Source of the DNA: Candidatus Barnesiella excrementigallinarum
Lineage (GTDB): Bacteria > Bacteroidota > Bacteroidia > Bacteroidales > Barnesiellaceae
DNA length: 64,000 nucleotides
Direction of reading: 5' to 3'
Assembly (NCBI GenBank): GCA_019114445.1
Contig: DXFL01000019.1
Coordinates: forward strand, 1 to 64,000
Shown piece after piece: positions 40,112 through 50,116 of the stretch. A model generated the notes under the pieces. It was not told where the DNA came from, made no database searches, and saw only the letters and a list, made by a program, of their open reading frames with translations. The translations under genes were made by a program, and so were the position numbers. Numbering within the stretch: position 1 is the stretch's first letter; every line of letters starts with the position of its first letter.

Positions 40112-40281
40112 TCAAAGAATTAAACAAAATATCCTTTGGATATAGATCCGAACGAATAGGATATAACCCTACATATTTATTTAAGAACAAGTTCTGCCGG
40201 AAAACAATAACGATGTGAATCGTTTATCTATCAGTCCCCTTTTTTATGATATCTATGGTCCGGCAGAACTTTCTTTTTTTA
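40112..40281 (+). ncRNA. Candidate small structured RNA
   Basis: Promoter above; 13-bp stem 40189-40201/40259-40271 (AAGTTCTGCCGGA/TCCGGCAGAACTT), nested AACGAT-GTGA-ATCGTT hairpin, then TTCTTTTTTT; no plausible ORF. Confidence 0.4.
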
Positions 40282-40316
40282 AATTTCTTCATGATAACCA
40301 GTCACACAAAGAGATA

Positions 40317-40351
40317 AAAAAAAACCGCCGATTTCCGTTCAGAAATCGGCG
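40317..40351 (-). terminator. Terminator of fba
   Basis: CGCCGATTTC-CGTTCA-GAAATCGGCG with an A-run on its plus-strand left flank (T-run on minus). Confidence 0.8.
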
Positions 40352-40378
40352 ATTCTATTTAACTTACCGAACTATCGA

Positions 40379-41377
40379 TTAAAGTTTACCGGCGCTACCC
40401 AATACGTTCTCAATTTTGTGAACATAAAGTTTCTCCATGTTGTCACGAGCCGGACCCAAATATTTACGAGGATCGAACTCGGCGGGTTTCGTAGCGAATA
40501 CCTCGCGGATAGCCGCAGTCATAGCCAAACGGCTGTCGGAGTCGATGTTGATTTTGCAAACAGCCGATTTAGCAGCTTTACGCAACTCTTCTTCGGGGAT
40601 ACCGATAGCAGCGTCGAGTTTGCCTCCGTATTTGTTGATCGTGTCGACCTCTTCTTGGGGAACCGAAGAAGAACCGTGCAATACAATGGGGAATCCCGGA
40701 AGTTTCTCCATTACAGCATCCAATACATCGAATGCCAAAGGAGGAGGTACCAAACGACCCGTAGCCGGATCTACGTGGCATTGTTCGGGTTTGAACTTGT
40801 AAGCACCGTGCGAAGTACCAATCGAGATGGCCAACGAATCGCAACCTGTACGTTTTGCAAAGTCGATAACCTCTTCGGGGTTGGTATAAGTATGATGTTC
40901 GGCCGAAACCTCATCTTCAACACCAGCGAGAACACCCAATTCACCTTCTACCGTTACATCGAATTGGTGTGCATAGTCAACCACTTTTTTCGTAAGAGCC
41001 ACATTCTCTTCATAAGGCAGGTGAGAACCGTCGATCATTACCGAAGAGAAGCCCATGTCGATACACGATTTGCACAATTCGAACGAATCGCCGTGATCGA
41101 GGTGCAACACAATTTGAGGATGTTCGCAACCCAACTCTTTGGCATATTCTACGGCACCTTGTGCCATATAACGAAGCAATGTTTGGTTGGCATAGTTACG
41201 AGCGCCTTTCGAAACTTGCAGAATCACAGGCGATTTAGTTTCTACGGCTGCTTTAACAATAGCTTGCAACTGTTCCATGTTATTGAAGTTGAAAGCAGGA
41301 ATAGCATATCCGCCTTTGATAGCCTTGGCAAACATCTCTTTGGTGTTTACCAATCCTAATTCTTTGTAGCTTACCAT
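40379..41377 (-). CDS. fba: Class II fructose-bisphosphate aldolase
   Basis: AYAIPAFNFNNMEQLQAI-like start region, VLHLDHGDSFELCKSCIDMGFSSVMIDGSHLPYEENV and VLHGSSSVPQEEV. Confidence 0.95.
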   Translation of the reverse strand: MVSYKELGLVNTKEMFAKAIKGGYAIPAFNFNNMEQLQAIVKAAVETKSPVILQVSKGARNYANQTLLRYMAQGAVEYAKELGCEHPQIVLHLDHGDSFELCKSCIDMGFSSVMIDGSHLPYEENVALTKKVVDYAHQFDVTVEGELGVLAGVEDEVSAEHHTYTNPEEVIDFAKRTGCDSLAISIGTSHGAYKFKPEQCHVDPATGRLVPPPLAFDVLDAVMEKLPGFPIVLHGSSSVPQEEVDTINKYGGKLDAAIGIPEEELRKAAKSAVCKINIDSDSRLAMTAAIREVFATKPAEFDPRKYLGPARDNMEKLYVHKIENVLGSAGKL

Positions 41378-41411
41378 CTTATTATAAATTATAGGTTAGT
41401 AAATTCTACCG

Positions 41412-41419
41412 CAAAGATA
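41412..41419 (-). promoter_or_regulatory. -7 box (TATCTTTG on minus) for fba
   Basis: CAAAGATA on plus, 34 bp upstream of the start codon. Confidence 0.5.
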
Positions 41420-41807
41420 AGCATTTTTAGCGACTACCTCTATCAACAGACTTAAAAAACACATACAACCCTCATTTTTTTACCGGGTTTGCCTTTTATA
41501 CTTACCCTCTTTCAATCCTTTCAATGTCTCAAAATCCACTTTCTTGTTCATAGTATTCTCTTCAATCATACAACAAGCGCATTAAATAACATATTTTAAC
41601 TCTCAAACTCTATCGGGAGATCTCCCATGCCTCAATATCGCTTTTCTTTTTTTTCTTAATAAAAGAGCCTCCACCACGGATATGCCAACTTACATTTATA
41701 TTCAAAAACAGGTATATTTTTTCTCTAATATATAAAAAAAGCTCGTTGCGGGCAATATGTACTCCCCTTTCTATTTTCTCTATTCAATTATTATCTCTAC
41801 TTTTGTA

Positions 41808-41815
41808 GACTTTAT
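41808..41815 (+). promoter_or_regulatory. -7 box TACTTTTG for speA
   Basis: TAnnTTTG match 38 bp upstream of the start codon. Confidence 0.45.
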
Positions 41816-41853
41816 GTTTTTTATAAAACCCTAAAAATATCTGTTTATAAAAA

Positions 41854-43752
41854 ATGAGAAAATGGCGTATCGAGGACTCCGCCGAACTTTATAACATCAA
41901 CGGTTGGGGCCTGAAATATTTTTCGATCAACGACAAAGGGCACGTTGCTGTAACACCCCGCGAAGGATATGCTTCGGTCGATTTGAAGGAGTTGATGGAC
42001 GAACTGCAAGTGCGCGATGTAACGGCTCCCGTATTGCTGCGCTTCCCCGATATTCTCGATAACCGTATCGAGAAAATATCGAAATGCTTCCAACAAGCGG
42101 CCGACGAATACGGGTACACGGCCAAAAACTTTATCATCTATCCTATAAAGGTAAACCAAATGAGACAGGTGGTAGAGGAGATCGTGAGCCACGGAAAGAA
42201 ATTCAACATCGGGTTGGAAGCCGGTTCGAAGCCTGAGCTACACGCCGTCTTGGCCATCAATACCGACGAGAACTCTCTCATCATCTGCAACGGCTATAAA
42301 GACGAGAATTACATCGAGTTGGCTCTGCTGGCTCAAAAAATGGGGCGTCGAATCTTCCTCGTTGTCGAAAAGATGAACGAATTGAAACTGATTGCCGACA
42401 TCTCGAAACGGCTGAAAATACGTCCCAATATCGGAATCCGTATCAAATTGGCCAGCTCGGGTAGCGGTAAATGGGAAGAGAGTGGCGGCGACGGCAGCAA
42501 ATTCGGGCTCAATTCGAGCGAACTTCTCGATGCCCTCGACTTTTTGGAAAGAGCTAAAATGACCGACTGCCTGAAACTTATCCATTTTCATATCGGCAGC
42601 CAAATTACCAAAATACGGCGAATCAAAAACGCGCTCAAAGAGGCTTCGCAATTCTACGTACAACTCCAAAACATGGGTTTCCACGTCGAGTTTGTAGACA
42701 TTGGCGGGGGATTGGGCGTCGATTACGACGGTACCCGCTCTTCGTCGAGCGAAAGCAGCATGAACTACTCCATTCAGGAATATGTGAACGACTCGGTATC
42801 GGCTCTCGTCGACGCTTGTGCCAAGAACAACTTGCCCCAGCCCAACATCATTACCGAATCGGGCCGCTCGCTTACCGCCCATCATTCGGTGCTGGTATTC
42901 GAGGTTCTCGAAACCACCTCGCTCCCCATTTGGGACGAGAAGGAAGAATTGGGCGAGAACCCCCACGAACTGGTTGACGAACTATACAAGATTTGGGATA
43001 ACATGAACCAGCCCCGGTTGCTCGAATCGTGGCACGACGCTTTGCAAATTCGCGAAGAGGCCCTCGACCTCTTCGGGTTAGGATTGCTCGACCTGCGTAC
43101 CCGGGCACAAATCGAACAACTGTTTTGGTCGGTAGCCCGCGAAGTAAACGAAATAGCCTCGGACATGAAACACGCTCCCGAAGAACTGCGTAAGATTTCG
43201 AAGCTCTTGCCCGACAAATATTTCTGCAACTTCTCGCTCTTCCAGTCGCTGCCCGATTCGTGGTCGATCGACCAGTTGTTCCCCATCATGCCCATCAGCC
43301 GGCTCGACGAACGACCCGACCGTACGGCTACCATACAAGATATCACTTGCGACTCCGACGGAAAAATCAACAACTTTATCTCGCCTCACGGTTCCAATTC
43401 CCATTTGGCCGTACACGCCCTCAACAACAAGGAGCCCTACTATATAGGGGTTTTCCTCGTGGGTGCTTACCAAGAGATTTTGGGCGATATGCACAATCTC
43501 TTCGGCGACACCAATGCCGTACACGTGAGCGTGTATAAAGACCGTTACGAAATAGACCAAGTGATCGACGGCGAAACCGTGGCCGAGGTTCTCGACTATG
43601 TGCAATTCTCGCCAAAAAAACTGGTGCGTAGCGTAGAGACGTGGGTGACTTCGTCTATGAAAGCCGGAATTATTACCCCCGAAGAGGGTCGGGAATTCCT
43701 CTCGAACTACCGCTCGGGACTTTACGGATATACTTATCTCGAAAACGACTAA
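41854..43752 (+). CDS. speA: Biosynthetic arginine decarboxylase
   Basis: YPIKVNQMRQVVEEIVSHGKKFNIGLEAGSKPEL, HFHIGSQITKIRRIKNALKEAS and DIGGGLGVDYDGTRS. Confidence 0.95.
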   Translation: MRKWRIEDSAELYNINGWGLKYFSINDKGHVAVTPREGYASVDLKELMDELQVRDVTAPVLLRFPDILDNRIEKISKCFQQAADEYGYTAKNFIIYPIKVNQMRQVVEEIVSHGKKFNIGLEAGSKPELHAVLAINTDENSLIICNGYKDENYIELALLAQKMGRRIFLVVEKMNELKLIADISKRLKIRPNIGIRIKLASSGSGKWEESGGDGSKFGLNSSELLDALDFLERAKMTDCLKLIHFHIGSQITKIRRIKNALKEASQFYVQLQNMGFHVEFVDIGGGLGVDYDGTRSSSSESSMNYSIQEYVNDSVSALVDACAKNNLPQPNIITESGRSLTAHHSVLVFEVLETTSLPIWDEKEELGENPHELVDELYKIWDNMNQPRLLESWHDALQIREEALDLFGLGLLDLRTRAQIEQLFWSVAREVNEIASDMKHAPEELRKISKLLPDKYFCNFSLFQSLPDSWSIDQLFPIMPISRLDERPDRTATIQDITCDSDGKINNFISPHGSNSHLAVHALNNKEPYYIGVFLVGAYQEILGDMHNLFGDTNAVHVSVYKDRYEIDQVIDGETVAEVLDYVQFSPKKLVRSVETWVTSSMKAGIITPEEGREFLSNYRSGLYGYTYLEND

Positions 43753-43758
43753 CTTTTC

Positions 43759-43808
43759 ACATGGGTTATCGGGAGCGACCGCTTCCCCGGTAGCCCATAT
43801 CTTTTTTA
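43759..43808 (+). terminator. Terminator after speA
   Basis: ATGGGTTATCGGG ... CCCGGTAGCCCAT followed by ATCTTTTTT. Confidence 0.7.
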
Positions 43809-43812
43809 CTCC

Positions 43813-44568
43813 ATGCCCCGCTATTTCATCTATCTCTCGTTCAACGGCGCCCGTTACCACGGCTGGCAGATACAGCCCAACGGTATCACCGTGCAAGAGT
43901 GTCTCGAAAAAGCGTTGGCCACCCTATTGCGTCGTGAAACTCCTGTCACCGGAGCCGGACGCACCGACACCGGCGTCAATGCCCGACTGATGGTCGCCCA
44001 TTTCGATACCGAACAACCCCTCAAAAATCCGGCCGAAACAGCCGACCGGCTCAACCGTATCCTCCCTCCCGACATTGCCGTATACAACATACGCCCCGTC
44101 GTAGCCGAAGCTCACAGTCGCTTCGATGCCCTCAGCCGCACCTACAAATACTACCTCATCGATCATAAATCGCCTTTCCTCGAAACGTTCGCCTGCCGCT
44201 ACCGCGGCTCGCTCGACTTCGAGAAGATGAACGAGGCCGCCGAACAGTTATACCGATATACCGACTTTACCAGTTTCAGCAAACTCCACACCGATGTCAA
44301 GACCAACAACTGTCGGGTAACTTTCGCCCGCTGGGAGCGCGAAGGGGAACAACAGGTATTCACCATCACCGCCGACCGGTTTCTGCGCAACATGGTACGG
44401 GCCATTGTGGGGACACTGCTCGATGTGGGGCGCGGCAAACTATCGGTCGAGGGCTTCTGCCGCATTATCGAGCAGAAAGACCGCTGTGCCGCCGGTACTT
44501 CGGTGCCCGGTAAAGCCTTGTTCCTGCACGATATCGAGTACCCCGATCATCTATTTCTCCCCGAATAA
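43813..44568 (+). CDS. truA: tRNA pseudouridine(38-40) synthase
   Basis: [45 protein letters not shown] and [20 protein letters not shown]. Confidence 0.95.
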   Translation: MPRYFIYLSFNGARYHGWQIQPNGITVQECLEKALATLLRRETPVTGAGRTDTGVNARLMVAHFDTEQPLKNPAETADRLNRILPPDIAVYNIRPVVAEAHSRFDALSRTYKYYLIDHKSPFLETFACRYRGSLDFEKMNEAAEQLYRYTDFTSFSKLHTDVKTNNCRVTFARWEREGEQQVFTITADRFLRNMVRAIVGTLLDVGRGKLSVEGFCRIIEQKDRCAAGTSVPGKALFLHDIEYPDHLFLPE

Positions 44569-44579
44569 AGGACCAACTT

Positions 44580-45020
44580 ATGGAGATTAAACACATAACA
44601 CGCCATAAAAAGGATTTTCTCGACCTGCTATTATTGGCCGACGAATGCGAAAAGATGATAGACCGCTACCTCGAACGGGGCGAAATGTTTGCCTTATACG
44701 ACGAGGGATTGAAAAGTATCTGTGTCGTCACGCAAGAGGGAGAAGAGCTTTACGAAATCAAGAATTTGGCCACCTATCCCACTTTCCAGCGTCAAGGCTA
44801 TGCCCGCACACTCATCAAATACGTGGAAAGCCACTATCCCACCGGAGCTACCTTGCAAGTAGGTACAGGTAATTCACCCCTCACAATACCCTTCTACGAG
44901 CAATGCGGATTCCGTTACTCACACCGCATTCCCGGATTCTTTACCAAGCACTATCCACACCCCATCTTCGAGAACGGGCAACAACTTGTCGATATGATTT
45001 ATTTAAAGAAGAAAATCTAA
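44580..45020 (+). CDS. GNAT family N-acetyltransferase
   Basis: LYEIKNLATYPTFQRQGYARTLIKYVESHY and FYEQCGFRYSHRIPGFF. Confidence 0.88.
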   Translation: MEIKHITRHKKDFLDLLLLADECEKMIDRYLERGEMFALYDEGLKSICVVTQEGEELYEIKNLATYPTFQRQGYARTLIKYVESHYPTGATLQVGTGNSPLTIPFYEQCGFRYSHRIPGFFTKHYPHPIFENGQQLVDMIYLKKKI

Positions 45021-45024
45021 AAGA

Positions 45025-45888
45025 TTACTTCGGGGATTTTCTCTGCACCGTTTTCGATGGTCTGCCACCTACGGGTCTGTTCCACTTCGCAATCACGAAA
45101 TAGAGACCCAAAACGACAAACGGGATACTCAATATCTGCCCCATATCAATAGGCAACAGATATTCGAAATCGACCTGCCGCTCTTTGAGGAATTCGATAA
45201 AGAACCTGAACAAAAAGATGAGCGTAATGCACAGCCCGAAATAGAATCCCCGGCCGCAACGGTCGCGGCGGAAACGGGCTACCACAACCATTACCGCAAA
45301 AAAGAGGAAATAGGCCAACGCCTCGTAAAGTTGTGCCGGGTGCCGGGGCAACATATCTTCCCGCTCGAACACAAAAGCCCACGGCACATCGGTAGGCATA
45401 CCTATAATTTCGGAATTCATCAAATTGGCAAGCCTGATAAACCCCGCAACCAATGGAGCAGCAATGCCCATCATGTCGAGAATATCGAGGTAATGGATCT
45501 TCGTTTTACGGCAGAACAGAGCCAATGCAATAATCAACCCCAGTGTCCCTCCGTGACTTGCCAAACCCGCATAGCCTGTAAACCGCCACCCCCCATCGGG
45601 CAGGAATTGTACCGGCAACACGATCTCCAACGGGTGGCTCAGATAATAACCCGGTTCGTAAAACAGGCAGTGCCCCAAGCGAGCCCCGATAAAAATGCCC
45701 AAGAAGCTGTACATGAACAAGGTTTGAAACGTATCGAGAGGCAATCCCCTCAACTTATACATTTTATATACCACTTGGCTACCCGCCCAAATAGCTATGA
45801 TCCAAAAAATACTGTACCAACGTATGGCAATACCCCCTACCGAAAAAAGTATGGGATCGGGATTCCAATGAATATAAAGCAACTCCAT
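45025..45888 (-). CDS. lgt: Prolipoprotein diacylglyceryl transferase
   Basis: IGARLGHCLFYEPGYYLSHPLEIV, GYAGLASHGGTLGLIIAL and HPAQLYEALAYF. Confidence 0.94.
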   Translation of the reverse strand: MELLYIHWNPDPILFSVGGIAIRWYSIFWIIAIWAGSQVVYKMYKLRGLPLDTFQTLFMYSFLGIFIGARLGHCLFYEPGYYLSHPLEIVLPVQFLPDGGWRFTGYAGLASHGGTLGLIIALALFCRKTKIHYLDILDMMGIAAPLVAGFIRLANLMNSEIIGMPTDVPWAFVFEREDMLPRHPAQLYEALAYFLFFAVMVVVARFRRDRCGRGFYFGLCITLIFLFRFFIEFLKERQVDFEYLLPIDMGQILSIPFVVLGLYFVIAKWNRPVGGRPSKTVQRKSPK

Positions 45889-46179
45889 AAATTACAATTT
45901 TCTTACTCACACAGCCGAGACCATCTCCCGACTTTCAAAAAAAACACGTTGTAAAACAAAACCTGTTCGGGCAAAAACGAAAGCAAAAACATTCTTATTC
46001 GCACCTCTTGCAAAGATAGTACAAATCTCTATTCGTCCGAACCCTTCAAAAAAGAAAAGAATAGTTACCTTTGCACACGCAAAACCTCACTGCCCGGACA
46101 GTTCAGGTCACCCCGAATAAAGACGGCTGTACCAGCAAAAAACAAGAGGTTTTCTTACACACTCCAAAAGGTAAAAACG

Positions 46180-47082
46180 ATGTGGTTATCGCTTGCTTTT
46201 TTATCGGCCTTCCTACTGGGCTGTTACGACGTATGTAAAAAAAAATCGCTCAACGGCAATGCCGTCATTCCCGTGCTGTTCCTCAACACCTGCTTTTGCA
46301 GCCTGCTGTTTTTACCGTGTATTATCCTCTCCTACGGCTTCCCCGAACAGATGCACGATTCGCTCTTTTATGTACCTCGCTCGACCCTGCGCGAACACAT
46401 TTATATTATAGGTAAAGCGGCCCTCGTACTCACATCGTGGACGTGCGCCTACTTTGCCACCAAGCATCTGCCCATCACCATTGCCGGGCCCATCAAAGCC
46501 TCGCAACCCATACTTACCCTCATCGGGGCATTGCTCATCTTCGGCGAACGGCTCAACCTCTACCAATGGATAGGAGTGCTTTTGGCCATTATCTCATTCA
46601 TATTACTCTCCTTTTCGGGGAAAAAAGAGGGAATCAATTTTAAACACAATATTTGGATTCTCTTTATTGTCCTTGCCACCATCACCGGAGCAGCCAGCGG
46701 ACTATACGACAAATACCTCATGTCGCACGGGTTCGACCGTATGACCGTGCAGGTGTGGTACTCCTACTACCAAATGGCCATGATGGCCGTTGTACTCCTG
46801 CTCCTGTGGTATCCACAACGGAAACGGTCCACCCCGTTTGTATGGCGCCCCTCGATATTTTTCATCTCCCTCTTTCTTGTTTGTGCCGACTTTGTCTATT
46901 TCTACGCCCTCAGCTATCCCGACTCGATGATCTCGATCGTCTCGATGGTACGCCGGAGCAGCGTAGTAGTAAGTTTCACGGCAGGAGCAATCCTGTTTAA
47001 GGAAAAGAACATTCGCAACAAATCGATCGACCTGCTGCTCGTGATGCTGGGAATGTTTTTCCTTTACCTCGGTACCCGATAA
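46180..47082 (+). CDS. EamA/DMT family transporter
   Basis: Ten-helix DMT pattern; ITIAGPIKASQPILTLIGALLIFGERLNLYQWIGVLLAIISFILLS. Confidence 0.85.
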   Translation: MWLSLAFLSAFLLGCYDVCKKKSLNGNAVIPVLFLNTCFCSLLFLPCIILSYGFPEQMHDSLFYVPRSTLREHIYIIGKAALVLTSWTCAYFATKHLPITIAGPIKASQPILTLIGALLIFGERLNLYQWIGVLLAIISFILLSFSGKKEGINFKHNIWILFIVLATITGAASGLYDKYLMSHGFDRMTVQVWYSYYQMAMMAVVLLLLWYPQRKRSTPFVWRPSIFFISLFLVCADFVYFYALSYPDSMISIVSMVRRSSVVVSFTAGAILFKEKNIRNKSIDLLLVMLGMFFLYLGTR

Positions 47083-47157
47083 TACAGGCTGTAATATTTA
47101 CAAGCCGTTTTTTGGGCTTACCGATACAAATGATTACTTTTGCAACAAACGATTGTC

Positions 47158-47790
47158 ATGAAATTACGGAGCCTGTTATTACTCTTATTCTTCACGGTAT
47201 CGATTGCATCGCAAGCTATCGAACCGGTAGCCCAACTCTTCGTCTCCATGCCCGATTCGCTTCTCCCTTCTATCGAAGTGAACCGTAGAAAAGACATGAT
47301 AGACCTGATACACGCCGGACAAAAGGCTCAAACCGCCACAAAATTGGGCGGAAACGCCGAAATGACACTCCTGCAAGACAGTATCCTCTCGATCGATCTC
47401 TCTTCCCAAAGCAAAATGGCGATGAGACTTTACCAAACCCATCGCAACGATACACTCATCGCCCTCATTAATACGGTATATGCCCCGGCCGGCGACAGCC
47501 GTGTACGAGTATTCAACAGCGCATGGGACGAACTCCCTGCCTCGAAATACATTCGCCCCATAGCAAAAGAAGAATTTTTCATCTTCCCCGACAGCCTCTC
47601 CAAAGAAAAGAGAAAAGAACTTATACGTCCCATCGACATTTATCTCTCTACCTACACCTTCGAAACCGACGGCTCCCTCAAAGTGCAACAATCGTGGAGC
47701 GACTACCTCGACAAAGAGAGTTACCAACAAATCAGACCTTACCTGAAAGAGACTATCGAATTGCATTGGAACGGGAAGAAATTCGAATAA
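47158..47790 (+). CDS. DUF3256-like secreted protein
   Basis: Signal peptide; VSMPDSLLPSIEVNRRKDMIDLIHAGQKAQTATKLGGNAEMTLL. Confidence 0.65.
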   Translation: MKLRSLLLLLFFTVSIASQAIEPVAQLFVSMPDSLLPSIEVNRRKDMIDLIHAGQKAQTATKLGGNAEMTLLQDSILSIDLSSQSKMAMRLYQTHRNDTLIALINTVYAPAGDSRVRVFNSAWDELPASKYIRPIAKEEFFIFPDSLSKEKRKELIRPIDIYLSTYTFETDGSLKVQQSWSDYLDKESYQQIRPYLKETIELHWNGKKFE

Positions 47791-48006
47791 ATCACTCCCC
47801 TACATAAAAAAACTGTTCCCGAATAATTTCGGCCTTAGATTTTGTTTATTTATTTTTTTTAGTTATACTTGTGATTATTTTATTTAATATAAGTATATCA
47901 CACTTAAAATATATAGTTATACATATTCCACATCGAAAAAAAATAGCTACACAAGGGACTAAAAACACATAATCTACAATCAAAACTATTAACCTATTTA
48001 TTTATT

Positions 48007-49038
48007 ATGAAACATTTATGCAAACTCATGTCGTGGGCTGTCTTTTTATTCGCCCTGACAACCCTCGTTAGTTGTTCCAAAGAACAATCCGAACTTTCTA
48101 TTAAAGACATCAAAGGAAGTGCTACCATTTTGGGAAGTCTGAGTTACAGCGAAGGACAAGCATTTAGCAGCGGTCAATTCCAAGAACTCTTGAAACCGGC
48201 CGCAGGAGTCAAAGTAAACATTAAAATAGCCAATGCTTCGCTCGATCCCAACGGTACGGCACAAGGTTTTACAACTTATGAAACGACAACCGACGGGGAA
48301 GGGAATTTCAGTATCGATATTCCAGCCGTAGAAAATACCCGAGTCACTATCCAACCCGCCACTTTTATAGGGAAACGCACGTTAGTCACCGAGTGGGAAA
48401 ATAATGCACCTGTATTCGAGACAGAAGAGGTTGTATTCAGTATCAACGGCACGGAACAAACGGTTTCGCCCGGCGATATCATCATCAGTGACGATATGTA
48501 CGGTTACACCACTCGTAACTTTGTAGAAGGATTCGGTGAGACCGAAGAAATTTCGGGTAAGATAGGAATCGGCAAACTCTACAAAAGCAATACCCAACGT
48601 TATTGGGATATGAAACAAGGCATCAATGTCCTTATCACCGTTACCTACAACCACACGGAGGCCCAAAGCAACGGACAAACGGCATATATGGTTCGTAAAT
48701 TCGGAGCTACCACGGATAGGAATGGAGACTTTTCGGCAATCATTCCGGTGAAAGAAAAAGGGGAAACCTTGCAACGGCTTACAATCGAACCGGTTAGCTT
48801 CTATACCGATGAATTCAAACACTTCGACACTGCCGGAGATCCCGAATACCTCGAAGGAGTTTATCAATCGGGCGGTTACTACTCTGGAATTTACACGAAT
48901 TTCACATTCCCTGTAATCGAAAATATCAAACGCATTGTGTATGCTACCATGATATTCACAGGATTGAACGGCACGTATGACGACCGCAACTGGAGCAATG
49001 TAACAGTATGGGATACAAAAGAATTTGATGAACTATAA
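48007..49038 (+). CDS. Hypothetical lipoprotein with Ig/carboxypeptidase-regulatory-like repeats
   Basis: Lipobox LTTLVSCSKEQ; two repeated beta-sandwich segments ending GNFSIDIPAVENTRVTIQPATF and GDFSAIIPVKEKGETLQRLTIEPVSF. Confidence 0.65.
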   Translation: MKHLCKLMSWAVFLFALTTLVSCSKEQSELSIKDIKGSATILGSLSYSEGQAFSSGQFQELLKPAAGVKVNIKIANASLDPNGTAQGFTTYETTTDGEGNFSIDIPAVENTRVTIQPATFIGKRTLVTEWENNAPVFETEEVVFSINGTEQTVSPGDIIISDDMYGYTTRNFVEGFGETEEISGKIGIGKLYKSNTQRYWDMKQGINVLITVTYNHTEAQSNGQTAYMVRKFGATTDRNGDFSAIIPVKEKGETLQRLTIEPVSFYTDEFKHFDTAGDPEYLEGVYQSGGYYSGIYTNFTFPVIENIKRIVYATMIFTGLNGTYDDRNWSNVTVWDTKEFDEL

Positions 49039-49050
49039 TACGACCTCCTT

Positions 49051-49950
49051 ATGAAAAAATTTATAGCCATTATACTATCGGCCTGCCTGTTTCCGGGAAT
49101 TCTTTGGGCCGAAGAAAAAGAGAAGAAACAATACCTTCCCGAAGAAGGCGACTGGGCATTGGGTATTGATGTAGTTCCTGTATTGAGATATATCGGAAAC
49201 GCATTCAACGGAACCATCGGCACCAACGATTTGACCCATGTGGGAGGAAGCCCCTTTACCAGCGGGAGCACCAATTTCCGCGACAGAGGGCTCATGCCTA
49301 CGGTTTCGATCATGGGTAAATATTTACTCACCGACGAATGGGCCATACGGGCCAATATAGGGCTAATGTTGTCTGGTGAAAACGAAAAAGCCTACTCTAC
49401 CGACGATAAAGCCATGCTTGAAAATCCGCTCAGCGAAACTAAGGTAATAGACAAGGCTCATTACAGCCGCAACGGTATGAGTTTGTTGTTAGGTGCCGAA
49501 TACCGCAAAGGATCCCGCCGCATACAAGGTGTATTTGGTGGTGGCATCCTTTTTGCTTTCCAAAATAATAAAAGCACCTACACATGGGGTAATGCACTCA
49601 CCGAGATCAACCAATCGCCCACTTCGCATCAATTCAACAATATGCCGGCTGCACCCGTTAATGGGTACCGTATCTTGAAAGAAAACGGGAGCGGGAGCGA
49701 CTTCTATACCGGCATAACCGGAAGCGCCGGATTCGAATGGTTCATTGCTCCTAAAATTGCGTTGGGTGCCGAAGTGAACCTGAGCCTTTATTATGTATTC
49801 GGTACGCAAACCTACATCGAAAGCGAAGGGTACAACCGAACAAGCCAAAAGATAGAAACCCGTACCGACATCGACTCTCCGGGCGATAACGGTATCTATT
49901 TCGGTACCGAAAGTTTAGGGGGTTCACTCTACATGACATTCTATTTCTAA
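49051..49950 (+). CDS. Hypothetical outer membrane beta-barrel protein
   Basis: Signal peptide; alternating amphipathic strands; C-terminal LYMTFYF; 12 bp after the lipoprotein gene. Confidence 0.65.
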   Translation: MKKFIAIILSACLFPGILWAEEKEKKQYLPEEGDWALGIDVVPVLRYIGNAFNGTIGTNDLTHVGGSPFTSGSTNFRDRGLMPTVSIMGKYLLTDEWAIRANIGLMLSGENEKAYSTDDKAMLENPLSETKVIDKAHYSRNGMSLLLGAEYRKGSRRIQGVFGGGILFAFQNNKSTYTWGNALTEINQSPTSHQFNNMPAAPVNGYRILKENGSGSDFYTGITGSAGFEWFIAPKIALGAEVNLSLYYVFGTQTYIESEGYNRTSQKIETRTDIDSPGDNGIYFGTESLGGSLYMTFYF

Positions 49951-50053
49951 AACCCAATACTTGTCGAGGGGGTATTCATTCCCCCTCGATTTTTTCCCTC
50001 CTACGTCTGCACCCAACCATAAGTCGTCATAGTCTTTTACACGCTTCGAAAAC

Positions 50054-50095
50054 TAACAGAGCCGCTTCGGGGATCGTCCCGAAGCGGCTCTGTTA
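50054..50095. terminator. 18-bp perfect inverted repeat between convergent genes
   Basis: TAACAGAGCCGCTTCGGG-GATCGT-CCCGAAGCGGCTCTGTTA. Confidence 0.65.
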
Positions 50096-50116
50096 TATCG
50101 ATAAAGACAAATTTCT

